A stretch of DNA of 64,000 bases, taken from NCBI RefSeq assembly GCF_037893015.1, contig NC_133663.1, positions 4,353,378-4,417,377 of the forward strand. Reading direction: 5' to 3'. The notes beneath the pieces were generated by a model. It was not told the DNA's origin. It searched no databases and saw only the letters and a program-made list of their open reading frames with translations. Origin of the DNA: Macrotis lagotis. Taxonomy: Eukaryota > Chordata > Mammalia > Peramelemorphia > Peramelidae. Shown here piece after piece: positions 12,766 to 23,985 of this stretch. A program made the position numbers and the translations under genes. The stretch's first letter is position 1; every line of letters starts with the position of its first letter.

Positions 12766-13879
12766 AAACCAACATCTGAGCAATGGAAGAATAACCAAAG
12801 CTGGGAGGTGTCAAATCTTCATTTAACTGCCCCCTGGTCATCCCCACAAGCTACCAGTTTGTGAGATGAATGGTTGCCACCCATAAATCATTCATTTCCC
12901 AAAGCAAGTTTATATCCTTAAGGGCAGAAAACTTAAAAAGCTATATTCTTGGATTTGATATTATATTTCACATATAATAGGCACCTACTAATGCTTACTG
13001 AAATGAATTGAATCCGGCATCAATTAACCTCTACTGTGGGCAGGTCTCTGTGTTGGGTGAGGTGAAGATAAAACATCTAGAAAAGATGGTCCATTGAGCA
13101 AAGGGTAATCAAGTGGTAGTCACAGAAGACCTTTCCCTGTTAGTCCAGGCAAAATTCACTTGATAGATGAAGAACTGAAACCAACATATGGCAGAAAATC
13201 CTGACCCCCTTCATTTTTAGTTTTTGCTTTTCAGTTGCATCATGAATGGGATAAGGGGAAGAGAGGAAGGATATGAGTTGGGACAGACTAGGAAGAGAGG
13301 GGGAGCATGCTAGGCTCTGTAACCTCTGCAGTCAAAGTGAGGACCCATCTTAGTGAAAGGTTCTCAGGAAGAATTGTCTACCCTTTCAGCTCTCTTCTTT
13401 GGGCTTAGAAGGTTCATCAATCTGCACAACTCCCCCTGATAGGGAAGTCTAGGCAGACCAGCTCTTACAAACTGGGTTTGTTCCAAGAGTTCATTCGCAA
13501 GTTGGTTGCTTAGAACTTAGAATAAATTTTCTTGTTTAAATAGCACTAAAATGATAGTTCACTCACTCTCCAGAGTTGTTCATAAAATCCTACCTTCCCA
13601 ACAGCATTGTTGACCTGCAATAATAGTCAAAGACCTGAACCCTTAGTTTACGGTTTCTCTGAACACCGCCTCAAAGTCTTTAACCCCCTGGTCCCAGCCA
13701 AAACTCCCCTGAGTTTATCAGAACACAAAGTGATTCCATGACAATGACTATTGGGATAGCAGCAGTAGGGAAAGAGTAGCTCCTCACCAGTGCACCCAGA
13801 TGAAGGAATGAGTCCTGGCATGGGTCCCTAGTAATTAGCCTTTGACTGATTCATTAATCATTTTTTTATATATTCCTTC

Positions 13880-13995
13880 TCTCTTTAGGCTGTGAGCACC
13901 TTCATAGCAACAGCTGTTATGGAACTGTTCATTTTCATTATTATCATTCCTATCTGTAGGAGACACACAAGAGATGCTTAATGTATGTTGTACTG
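13880..13995 (+). mobile_element. L2 3' tail remnant
   Basis: 'ctctttaggctgtgagcaccttcat...gagatgcttaatgtatgttg' corresponds to the terminal 'ctgtaagctccttgag...ggtgcttaataaatg' part of L2. Confidence 0.45.
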
Positions 13996-14107
13996 CAAAG
14001 CACTGGGTCTCAAGTGTGCTCCATTTGATTGGATGAGTAGAGAAAAAATGTAGTGACCTGGGAGCAGGGGCTGGGCCAGGCTCTATCTTTGTATCTGCTA
14101 TAGCAAT

Positions 14108-14330
14108 AGTTGTTCATCCTTTGTTCTCAAGGATCATGACCACAGGGAGGTGATGCCATGACAAGCAGGTGAATTGGATTCGAAGGAGGGGGTGCTGTGC
14201 TAAGTCACCAACCTCACTTTCTCCTCCAGAGCCAACTGGGTCCAGCGGACAGATGTGAATCAGGACAACTGGAGATGGCCCTGGTTGTCAGGCAGAGTTA
14301 AGTGACTTGCCCAGGGGTGTCCAGTGCCTG
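14108..14330 (-). mobile_element. tRNA-derived SINE with second tail type, antisense
   Basis: It starts with 'gttgttcatcctttgttctcaaggatcatgac', passes 'ctcactttctcctccagagcca' and reaches 'ttaagtgacttgcccagggg', where a GGT repeat cuts off the tRNA-like head. It is the same family as the 22.8 and 28.4 kb copies. Confidence 0.7.
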
Positions 14331-14331
14331 A

Positions 14332-14355
14332 GGTGGTGGTGGTGGTGGTGGTGGT
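14332..14355 (+). repeat. (GGT)n microsatellite
   Basis: About eight GGT units at the point where the preceding SINE stops. Confidence 0.9.
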
Positions 14356-14559
14356 ATTGGCAGCAGCTGCAGCAGCTGGGGCAGATGACCATAGCAGTTG
14401 CAGCAGTAATAGATGTAATGGATAAATTGTCCAGTTAGCATTTGATTCTTCTCTCTCTCCTACTTTCTGAAAGAGAGTGTAGCTGAATCATCCTGGGTCT
14501 TGCTTGTCTCTTTCCAGAGGATGGACTCCTTTAGGTGATTGGCCTCTCCTTAGTACCTG

Positions 14560-14770
14560 TTATGTTCCAGGCACTGTGCTACCTGCTTTAGAAATAGTCT
14601 TTCATTTGACACAATAATCCTGTGAGATAAATGCTATTGTTTTTCTCATTTTACAGATGTGAAAACTGAAGCAGAAAATGAATGCTTAAATGACTTGCCC
14701 AGGGTTCTGGTGCTAGCAAGTTCTGAAACTAGAATTGAACTCAAATCTTTCAGAATTGAGACTGAAATCT
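14560..14770 (-). mobile_element. MIR-type relic
   Basis: 'gttccaggcactgtgctacctgctttagaaatag', 'cattttacagatgtgaaaactgaagc' and 'gacttgcccagggt' lie in the order expected for an antisense MIR-class element. Confidence 0.6.
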
Positions 14771-14977
14771 CATCTGGAGGCTAGTTAATTAATCAGCCAC
14801 TAAAAATAATCATCTCCCTATTAACTAAGAACCAATATATTGGCCCTCAAGTCTGATACAGTCCCTTTCTCTGCTATTTTATAGAGCTCATAGTAAATGA
14901 AGTGTTACTAATGGAACCATAATAGTTCAAGCATAATGGTTCCTAGCTAAGAAAATTCTTAACATTAGGATGGAGCT

Positions 14978-15143
14978 TTGTCTCCTCTCCTTCTCCTTCT
15001 CCTTCTCCTTCTCCTTCTCCTTCTCCTTCTCCTTCTCCTTCTCCTTCTCCTTCTCCTCCTTCTCCTTCTCCTTCTCCTTCTCCTTCTCCTTCTCCTTCTC
15101 CTTCTCCTTCTCCTTCTCCTTCTCCTCCTCCTCCTCCTCCTCC

Positions 15144-15175
<32 letters not shown>

Positions 15176-15530
15176 CTCCTCTTCCTTCTCCTTCTCCTGC
15201 TCCTTCTCTTTCTCCTTCTCCTTCATTTTCTTCTTCTCCTCCTCCATCACTTTCTTTCTTTTCTTTCTCCTTTCTCCTTTCTTCTTTCTTTCTTCTTCCT
15301 TCTCTTCTTCTTTTCTTCTTCTTCTTCTTCCTCTTCTCCTTCTCCTTCTCTTTCTCCTTCTTCATTTTCTTCTCCTCCTCCTCCATCATTTTCTTTTCTT
15401 TCCCCTTTTCCTTTCTTCTTATCTTCTTGTTTTCTTCTTCCTCCTCTTCTCCTTCTTCTCCTTCTCCTCTTCCTCTTCCTCCTCCTCCTCCTCCTCCTCC
15501 TCTTTCTTCTTTCTTCTTCTTTTCATTACC
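14978..15530 (+). repeat. 550-bp pyrimidine tract, (TCTCCT)n and relatives
   Basis: Almost pure C/T on the + strand. The first 150 bp are regular CTTCTC hexamers, then a TCC run, then irregular TTC/TTCC blocks. Two copies of a 45-bp block with the only non-pyrimidine bases (an 'attttc...ccatcac/t' pattern) lie at about 15,205-15,250 and 15,345-15,390. All long frames here are artefacts of the repeat. Confidence 0.95.
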
Positions 15531-15599
15531 TTATCCTTATCCTCTCACAAGTCCAGAGTAGTTGGAAGGAGTAGATCTTTGATGAGTTTCCTTTAATGT

Positions 15600-16420
15600 C
15601 TGAAGAGGCAATTATAACCAATAGCTTCATTCTGATGCTTCCAGAGACCTGACTGGGCATCTAGAGGCCTCCCCTCTCTGCCGTAGCTCAACTTTCTTTT
15701 CTCTCTTGCTCTCTTATCCCTTTGTAAATTACCCCTGGTTCAGGCCAACCATTTTATTCTATTCATCTCAATTTGAGAAGTCCTGTATGGGGCTGAGGAT
15801 GCCCTCTACCCTGCCACTATTTTACACCAGGAACACATTTCCCATTTCTTTTTATTGGTCTCATTTGTTGCAGACTGGGCATCTTTTTTTCATAACTATT
15901 AGATTCACCTTCTGCTACAAAGATTTCAATAGTATAAATGGATTTTAAGCCTAGAGGGAATGCTGAGACCTCATAATTATAAATCCCAGAATGCCAGCAA
16001 GTTCTCATCCTTTTATATGAGATGAAAGACATTATAACAAAAGGAAGAATGGATCCCTCAGAAAAGGGAGGAAATCAAAAACAAGTTTGCTCCATTTTGT
16101 AGTGTTGCCTTGGACCATTTCTGGTTTTACTTCCTCAAAAATTATTTCTGAGACTTTAGAACCTGGGAGCAACATCAGCATGTGGACAAAGGAGCTAGCT
16201 ATCTACACAATTCAATGTAATGGATTTTGGGAAAGTCCCTTATGCAAAAATACCTTCTTTACTTATGCCTGAGATTTCATTATTCATTATTTCTGCTTTC
16301 CCATTTTATACTAATTATATTATTGAAAATTTCTATAATGTTTTAAAATTTAGAAAGTACTTCCATCATAAAAGCCTTTTGCTTTACAGATTCTCAATTT
16401 ATAGATAAGGTAACTAAGAA
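15600..16420. other. No recognisable feature
   Basis: Unique-looking AT-rich DNA. Short open frames only, with no splice or CpG support. Confidence 0.5.
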
Positions 16421-16422
16421 TT

Positions 16423-16515
16423 ATACTCGACTGAAAGTTTAATCTGAGTTCATGGCATGACAAGAACAACAGGATCTGATGACTATAACATAGGAAACCC
16501 AGTGCTGTTACTCTA
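16423..16515. repeat. Low-copy local repeat, copy 1
   Basis: 'tactcgactgaaagtttaatctgagttcatggca...acataggaaacccagtgctgtt' pairs with 17,440-17,535. The family is unknown. Confidence 0.6.
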
Positions 16516-17047
16516 TCTGCAAACTGGAAAGAGTAATATTTGTATTACTTAACTCAAAAATGTATCATGGTTTAGTCATATAGTAAGTCGAAGCCCAGGT
16601 CCCTTTGCTTCAACTCTTCTCTTTTTTTCCACTCCTTATTCTGCCTCTTCCATTCCATTCCACATTCAAATCCTTGAGTTGTACTTCTAATAGAACCACA
16701 ATTATGTCCTAAGGAAGTTTTAAACTACAAATACAGAAGGTTTATGGGAGTTTGGTCTTTCCATCATTCTGGGAGGTGATGCTATTTATCTTTAGCATGA
16801 AGTTGGAGCCAGGAAATAATTCTTTTCAAGGTGATTAGATGAGGATTATGAGAAATCAGGATGATGTGATATATAACTGAAGTCAACTCATGCCACCCTC
16901 TCATGTTACAGATTAAAAACAAGAAAGAAAATGAGATAGTATGGTCTTTTATAAAGACCTACTTGGTTTGAATTTGGCACAATATTTTTCAAATGTTCTC
17001 ACATTAATTTTATGACCAAGATGGAAATATGTGGGCTAGTTGTTAAC

Positions 17048-17049
17048 AT

Positions 17050-17083
<34 letters not shown>

Positions 17084-17100
17084 GTTTGTGTGTGTGTGTA
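17048..17100. repeat. Compound (CATA)/(TA)/(GT) microsatellite
   Basis: Short CATA units pass into a TA run and then a GT run. Confidence 0.9.
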
Positions 17101-17439
17101 GATTTTGAATTGGTTAAATGACAAGAATGATAGTTTAGTTATTAATTATTAAGCTTCTTAGAATTTGCGTGGCCCTTTACTGTGCCACCTTTATATCGAT
17201 GCCTTTGATGAAGGGAGAGTTGGCACAAATTTGGCACAAAATTTGGAACATACCTAATTCATTGGATAACAGGCTGAGGGTAGAAATGAGTCCAAACTGA
17301 CTTGGATAATGGATTAAATCTCACAAGATGTAATTACATTGAAATAAATAGAAAGTCCCATCATGTGTTAAAATATTAATTTCAAAACAATGCATAGGGG
17401 ATAGTGGACTAAAGAATTTTTGCTCTGAAAATATTCTAA

Positions 17440-17535
17440 GAGTGATACTGGACTGAAAGTTCAATCTGTGTTCATGGCACAGCAACAACATCAGTGTCTT
17501 GTGGCTCCAACATAGGAAAGCCAGTGCTGTGAGCA
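17440..17535. repeat. Low-copy local repeat, copy 2
   Basis: 'tactggactgaaagttcaatctgtgttcatggca...acataggaaagccagtgctgtg' is a diverged direct copy of 16,423-16,515, about 1 kb downstream. Confidence 0.6.
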
Positions 17536-18024
17536 ATCCAGGCAGTGTTAGTTGGAGCCCTCACTATGGTCATAGATTGCATCCTCATTGCTGCCCTTTG
17601 AAGGCAGTGTGATTTTGTAAAAGGACACTTACTAAGATCTTCAAAGTGCTTCCCCTGAAAGGTAATCTAATATTGGCTTCTTTCTGCACCATAGAATTCA
17701 ATTAAATTCAATCTGAAAAGTATTTAAGTTCCTACCATGGATGGTGCCCTGTCCTCCATGCCAGAGATACAAGAAGGCATTCTTCTGCTCAAGGACCTTG
17801 AATTTTCTTCACATAATCTCTCTCCTTTCTTTGTGGGTTTCATTTTTAGATCCCTTTTATTTCAGAATATAACGCAGTCAACTAAGCCTGCTAAGTCAGA
17901 CATTACAACAAAGATTTTTAAGAAGAAAAGAAGAGTTCAGCCAAACAAAATCACATACTGCCTAGGTCTTCTGGAGTGTTCTGTATTCAGAACAGTCTCC
18001 CCAAAGGGAGAAATCGTCTCAATG

Positions 18025-18076
18025 CTGTCTCTGTCTCTCTCTTTCAGTGTCTCTCTGTCTGTCTGTCTAGCTCTCT
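18025..18076 (+). repeat. TC/TCTG-rich simple repeat
   Basis: A short run of CTCT and CTGT units. Confidence 0.8.
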
Positions 18077-18224
18077 GATCACAATGTTGAAGTTGCAGAG
18101 TCAGTATCTGAACCCACATCCAGTGAATCTGAACATTTTTCAGTTGTTCTGTCATCCTGTGTATCCATTGACCCTCCTAACTTTGGACTATTTGGAAGTT
18201 TAATCAACTTGTCATTTTTCTGTT

Positions 18225-18680
18225 CTCATTCAAACTATTGTTAAATTGTCGAATTGAATTGGACCAAGGTAAAGGACTTTTGTAACTGCTGTAGAGGTGG
18301 GCCTCTACCTTATTCTCAATCTACTAATCCACATTTTTTTGGTCATTCATCCAATTAGTTCTAAATTAATTTAAAATTACTGTCAACCTGCCCACATCTC
18401 TCCATCCCATCCTCAAGGCTATTGTGAGATACTTTGGCAAATGTCTTGTTGAAATAAAGGAATACTGTGTCTAAGGCCATCCTCTGATGTGTTTTGTCTG
18501 TCTATGAGAATCTCAGTGATTCTTTGTTAGATGAGACTGACAGAAGGAGGGCAGAAAGTCCAAGTTTGGAAACTCTTCAACACTGGCTTACAGTTAATGT
18601 GCCTGACCTTGGGATCTTTTCTGTACTTCTCTAAATCTGAGTCATCATAATTTCTCAGAAGAAAACTTAAACAGTGATTG
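18225..18680 (-). mobile_element. L3/CR1 reverse-transcriptase fragment, antisense
   Basis: The minus strand around 18,410-18,465 reads F-L-Y-F-N-K-T-F-A-K-V-S-H-N-S-L. This aligns with the RT motif A of CR1/L3 elements (F-L-D-F-S-K-A-F-D-T-V-S-H). Both motif aspartates have changed (to Y and A), so the copy is long dead. Confidence 0.6.
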
Positions 18681-19464
18681 CTTCCCAGGGCAATTGGGAC
18701 GAGTAATCAAGGGAAAAAATGGACAAGGAGAAAGTATTCTAGCTGACTCTGAGGCAGGTGATAGTAAGCACATCTTCCATAGTGAACATTGGCCATTTGT
18801 GAGTTATGAGCCCACTATCTCTTTTTACCCCAAATCAACCTTGGATCTTGAGCCCTGGATTATTTATACTTAAGCCCTGGATTATTTGATGACTTAATGG
18901 ATTTTTCTGCAACATGCTTCATTTTTAAGAGACACCCTCATTTCCCTTCCTTCCTACCTTCTCCCTTAAAACTTCATTACAAACAGATATCTAGATGGAA
19001 CTAGATGGAACTTAGGCTGACACAGACTCACATATGTAGTCCTTTTATAAAGAAATAGTCTTACTGAAAGTCTTATAAGAAGTAAAAAGGAGACCCTGCA
19101 AGCATGAACACATTCAGAATTCAGAGAAGATAACTCACAAATGATACCATCTTTCTGCAATGTGAAATTTCAGGACACAAGTTGGGACAGTTCTCTTCCT
19201 GCATGTTTTGCATCTATGGAACCCAGGGCCCCTCATAATATTGCTGGTCAGGGGAGAATCACCACTTCTGAGTGAAATATTCCTTTAAGTAAATAGATCC
19301 CGAGGGACATCTTTTCCCTGTGAAAATTGCCCATTATAAATTCATTCCTTTGAGCCTTGCAGAGGCTTCTCTATGTCTATCTAGCAACCTGCTTCTCTAG
19401 ATTTCTATCTCTATATTCATATCTATATGAACAGTTTCGACAAACTGAAAATAACCAAAATATG

Positions 19465-19600
19465 CAATCACTAAATGTGCATTTATTAAGAGCCCACCAG
19501 GCTCCAGACCCTGTACTAAGCAGTGAACATAGGAAAAGAAGCATAAGACAGTCCTGCCCTCAAGAAGTTGATCATCTAACGAGGACAACACCCAATATGT
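19465..19600 (+). repeat. Dispersed 'cattTATTAAGCACC' family copy
   Basis: 'gcatttattaagagcccaccaggctccagaccctgtactaagcagtgaac...cagtcctgccctcaagaagttgatcatctaa' is one of the best copies of this ancient repeat in the window. Confidence 0.6.
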
Positions 19601-19869
19601 ATAGAAAGCAAGCTTCATATAGGATAACCAGGGAAAAGGCCCAAACAAGAAAGCAACGGAATTAAGACAATCTAGAAAAAGCTTCCCCAGAGAAATAATT
19701 GCACAAAAGACACTTCACTCTTCTTCACCCCCTCTAAAAAAAGAACAAATAAGTTTATTTAAGTATTTAAGTTTCTCCAAATGTAATCTAATCATTTCCA
19801 AATTGCAAAGGCACCTTTGCAAGAGATGAGCTATTTGCTTATTTGTTTGATGGTAAAAACCTTTGCAGA

Positions 19870-19952
19870 GAGGCAGTCAAATATAGTAGGAATATAGTAC
19901 AGTACAGCAAAGATGGAGGGAAGTATGAAGACCTGGGATCAAATACTTCCTT

Positions 19953-19954
<2 letters not shown>
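19870..19954 (+). mobile_element. SINE head truncated by a CA repeat
   Basis: A diverged tRNA-like head ('aggcagtcaaatatagtagg...gaagacctgggatcaaatacttcc') runs straight into the (AC)n tract where 'ctcagacac' would be. The 'cacac' of the SINE was probably the seed of the microsatellite. Confidence 0.5.

Positions 19955-19989
<35 letters not shown>
19955..19989. repeat. (AC)n microsatellite
   Basis: A 35-bp pure AC run. Confidence 0.97.
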
Positions 19990-19991
<2 letters not shown>

Positions 19992-20049
19992 TTTTGTCAG
20001 CAGCAACAAGTCATTTCCCATTCCCTAAAGAAGGGAGACTTTCAGTTGT

Positions 20050-21665
20050 GAATTAAAGGAAACTAGGGAGTTCAGTAGTTAGATCATAGAGGAGAGAATA
20101 TTCTAGGCATGAGGGACAACCAGAGAAAATGCCTGGAGCCAAGAGATGGAACAACCAGGAGACCAGTGTCACTGGACTGAAGAATACCTATTGGGGAGTA
20201 AGGTCTAGGAAGAAGGGCTTTTAATATCAAGCAAAGGATTTTGTATTTGTTCCTGGAAGTCACTGAGAGTCATCAGAGTTTATAAGGAAGATGACATGAT
20301 CACAGCTGTGATTTAGGAAAATTATGTAGTGACTGAATGGAATTAATTGGAATAGAGACTCAAGGCAGACAGATCCACCTGCAGGATATTGAAATAACTA
20401 AGGCAAAGTTAGAGTGGAGGCAGTATCAAAGAAGAAAAAGAGGCACATAGGAGAGATTTGCAAAGATGAAATCAGCAGGTCCTCACAATATTTTGGATAT
20501 GGGAGGTGAGATGTGATGAGGAATCGAGGATGACTCCTGCTCATTTGAAGGGCTTGGAAGGACTGCGTTGCCCTCTAAAGTAAAAAGGGAGCTGGAAAGG
20601 GGAGGATTTAAGAAGAAAGATAATGAGGTCAGTTTTGGATATATTGAGGGGAAGATGTCTACTGGACATCCAGTTTGAGATTTCTAAAAGGAAGTTGGAA
20701 ATGCAAGCTTGGAGGTAAGCAGAGAGGTTGGGATAGGAAAAGGAGGTTTGGGAATCATCTGATAGAGATGATGATTAAACTCAGAGGAACTAATGATGTC
20801 ACCAAGTAAGGTAGTATTGTGGGAGAAGAAGAGAGGGCCCAGGATAGAAATAGGAGAACCATCTGTAGTTAGAGAGTGTGAGCTGGGAGAAGATCCAGCC
20901 AAGGAAACCGAGAAGGAAGAGTTAGATAGTTGGAGGAAACTTGGGGAGAATGGTGTCCTGTAAACCTGGAGAGAAAGAGCATCAAGGAGGAGAGGATTAT
21001 GAGAAGTGCCAAAGCCTGAAGTGGGCTCCGGGGGAATGAGGAGTGAGAAAAGGCCATTGGATATGACAATGAAGAGATCACTAGTAACTTGGAAGACAGC
21101 AGTTTTGGGAGAGTGATAAAGGCAGAAACTGGATTGTAAGAGGTTAAAAACAAGAGAAAGAGAAGGAAAAGTGGAACTAGATATTGTAGATACCTTTTTG
21201 AGGCATTTAGTAATGACAAAAGAAGAGATATAAGGCAATAGTGAGCTGGGATGGAGGAGCAAGTGAAGGTTTTTTTTCAAGATAGGAAAGACACGAGCAA
21301 GTTGGAAAGTGCTAAGAAATGGTCTACAAGAGAGGGAGAGAATGAAGATAAGTGAAAGAGTGAGGATGCCAGGAGACAAATCTGTCAGGGGAAATGGGAT
21401 GGAATGGAATCATTTGCATGAGAAGAGGGGTTAGCCTTGGCAAAGAGTAAGGTCATCTCAGCCTGTGAGAGAAGTGAAGGAGGAGATAGTGGCAGAATGT
21501 CCCTGAGTGATAGGAGGTGAGGAAGAAAGAACAATAGGAAGTTCAGTAAATGGTCTTCATTTTCTGAACCTAGAATGACATTGGAGGGGGAGAGCTGGTT
21601 GGGTTGTTTTTGGGTACAAAGTTGTTTTAAGGACCTCAAGCTCCTCCAGGAAATAAAGTTCAATC
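20050..21665 (-). mobile_element. L2 LINE, about 1.6 kb including a decayed reverse transcriptase
   Basis: This is the longest LINE remnant in the window. On the minus strand, 21,663-21,385 carries the region before the RT (ending DSIPSHFP), and a 231-codon open frame at 21,379-20,684 covers the RT. Recognisable pieces are L-A-R-V-F-P-I-L-K-K, S-L-L-P-Y-I-S-S, F-S-V-S-L-A-G-S-S, I-L-G-P-L-F-F-S and N-H-H-L-Y-Q. The last stands where the family has H-L-Y-A-D-D, so the catalytic aspartates are lost. The LDLSAAFDTVDH block is also missing. The downstream region (20,680-20,050) continues with the post-RT part. Inactive. Confidence 0.75.
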
Positions 21666-22149
21666 ATCTAACACCAAATCATTCTGGTGATGGTATGTAG
21701 CATGAGTCACACAGTACTACAGTCTCTCTCAAATACTTAACCTTGAAGACCATCCTAAGGGCAATTGAGAGGCCTGCTGTACCCTATGGTTACATGTAAC
21801 CATGGAGTCATGCAAAATAGAGAAGTGCTATGAAAACTGCACAGCAGGTAAAGGTTTTGCTAGAATGAAAGATGACCTGGTCACAAAGTGAGAGGGAAGT
21901 ATAACTGCCTGCTTCATTGATATCACTACACCAATAGAACTCATAAAAGGCCTCTGCTATGTTGAGTGGACAAGAAATCACTGTCAGGAATCAGATATGT
22001 TCTTTGTCCATTGTTAAGAGTTATAAATGATGAGAAGGCACAGATGAGGCATCATCTGTTTTTATTTCATGGAGTGCCCACAATGATATAATTATAGACC
22101 AGAAGTCAGATATCGATGGAAGTGCTAATTATTTAAATCTAAGCTTTTT

Positions 22150-22310
22150 AATTGGAAGACCTGGTTGGGAATCCTGGTTTAACCATTTATTACTTGTTTT
22201 ACTTTGGGCAAGGGCTTAACCTAGCCAGGCTTCAGTTTCATTATATGTAAAACAAGACTGTTAGATTTGATAATCTAGGACCCTAAATCCTTGATCCCAT
22301 GACCTCAACT
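22150..22310 (+). mobile_element. MIR-type SINE
   Basis: 'gaagacctggttgggaatcc...ctttgggcaagggcttaacctagccaggcttcagtttcattatatgtaaaac' is the core of a MIR-class element. Confidence 0.55.
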
Positions 22311-22842
22311 TGAGTCACATTCCTAAAGGAAGAGAAGAGATAGGAATGGAACTATGACTTCCATCCTCCTAAAGAGCAAGAAAACAAAAGCTATTGGGGG
22401 TGGGATGGGTGGAGAGATTAAAGGTTAAGGAATTGGGGGGAATAGGAGAGAATAGGGAGAATTTCTTTGATTTTTGAAATTTTGACTATTTGTTGGGTTT
22501 ACCTTCAAGATAATCTTGGATGACTTTAGTGTCCTCATTGAGGAATAATTGCTTATAATTTGTTTTTTCTTTAGTGGAACAATTTTAGTAAGAGTATTCT
22601 GTTGGATATGTTTATAAATTACTTCCAAAGTCAAATTTATAACACACCACTGGGTAGATATGCAGTTAAACTGGAGACACATACTTAGTCAATGTACAGG
22701 TACTACTTGAAATGAAAAAGATCTATTGGCTCTTGGAATCTTGAAAATAAATGTTCACATTTCTTTGGGACTATGAGCCCTACAAAGCCTGTTCCCTATG
22801 ACACAGCCCTTTGAAGTAACTTAGTACTGGCATTATTGATAT

Positions 22843-23156
22843 AATGTTTGTCCTTCCTTCTTGAAGAAGACCATGACATTAGTGAGGTGATATCATGACA
22901 ACCATGCGAATTGGATTTGAGTGAGGGGGGCTGAGCTAAGTCAGCAGCCTCACTTTCTCCTCCAGAGCCATCTGGTCCAGTGGTCAGATATAAATCAGAA
23001 TAACCAGAGATGATCCTGGATGTCAGACAATCAAGGTTAAGTGACTTGCCCAAGGTCACAGAGCTAGTGAGTAGCAAGTGTCTGAGGCTGGCTTTGAACT
23101 CCTGTCCTCCTGCCTCCAAGGCCAGTGCTCTACCCACTGTGCCACCTAACTGTCTC
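22843..23156 (-). mobile_element. tRNA-derived SINE with second tail type, antisense, nearly complete
   Basis: From left to right: tail 'gtccttccttcttgaagaagacc', middle 'ctcactttctcctccagagccatctgg', body 'aagtgacttgcccaaggtcacagagctag' and tRNA-like head 'ctctacccactgtgccacctaactg'. It is the best copy of this family here, and shares its tail with a fragment at 41.08 kb. Confidence 0.8.
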
Positions 23157-23589
23157 TATTCTTTTTGTCCCCATTTTGAAAATGAGAGAACTGAGTCTTG
23201 GGGAGGTTAAGAAACAACAAGCAAGCACCAAAGATACAAGCTCCATAGCAGATAGAGTTAGCTTAAATAGTCTCTAGAAATTATCAGATAGGGAAGATTC
23301 TATTTCAGAAAGCCAGACCAAGTAAAAATTTCCTGACCCTACTGACTTTTCTGATAGAGTGATAATGGGGTCAAGTCATTTCCCCCAGTGCATGTATTGC
23401 TTCCCTCACTTAAGATTATGACTTGGTCTCCGGGTCCAAAATAAAACAAAATGTTTCATGACTTTATGAATTTATCAGTCTAGTCCTTTGATAAATATTC
23501 AAACTTCAAATAATTCTTATCCATTAGCAATTTTGCTATAGTAACAAATTAACCAAAAAAGTCTAGATTTTCAATGCTGGCAGAGATAT

Positions 23590-23985
23590 TAAAGACCTTT
23601 CCTCTGTGGTGGAATTCCCTCCACAAATTCCCTGACAACAGGACATCTGGGGTTTTGTGGAAGACTTATCCTGATGTTGACTTCATGATGCCTCAAAGGA
23701 GCTCAGCCTACCTCCTTCTAACTCTGATTATTAGGATGTTCCTTTGAAGAACAAGATGAAATCTTGCCCCCTCCCATCCCCCCCCCCCAACTGCTCCTGG
23801 TTGTGTCCTCTGGTGGGGGGGGGGAAGCTGGTCAATGCTCATCTCTCTTTCACATGAAGATGGCTCTTCTGATATTTGAGTAGAATTCCCCAATCTTCTC
23901 TATACCTTCTTCCCAGGCTCCTTATATTCACTTCTTCCATTCATTCCTATGATGATGTGGCTTCAAGGTTCCATTGTATATTTGG
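23590..23985 (-). mobile_element. L3/CR1 3' end, antisense
   Basis: The order 'gactctgattattaggatgttcctttg', 'ccccaactgctcctggttgtgtcctctgg', 'ctctctttcacatgaagatggctcttctgatatttgag' is the antisense of the L3 3' region ('tgctcctagttctgccctctgg...cacatgacagcccttcaaatattt'). A G/C homopolymer patch interrupts it at 23,780-23,824. Confidence 0.6.

Noticed and set aside
14927..15596. Several 100-208-codon frames of poly-Leu, poly-Ser or poly-Glu/Lys
   Set aside because: Artefacts of the (TCTCCT)n pyrimidine tract.
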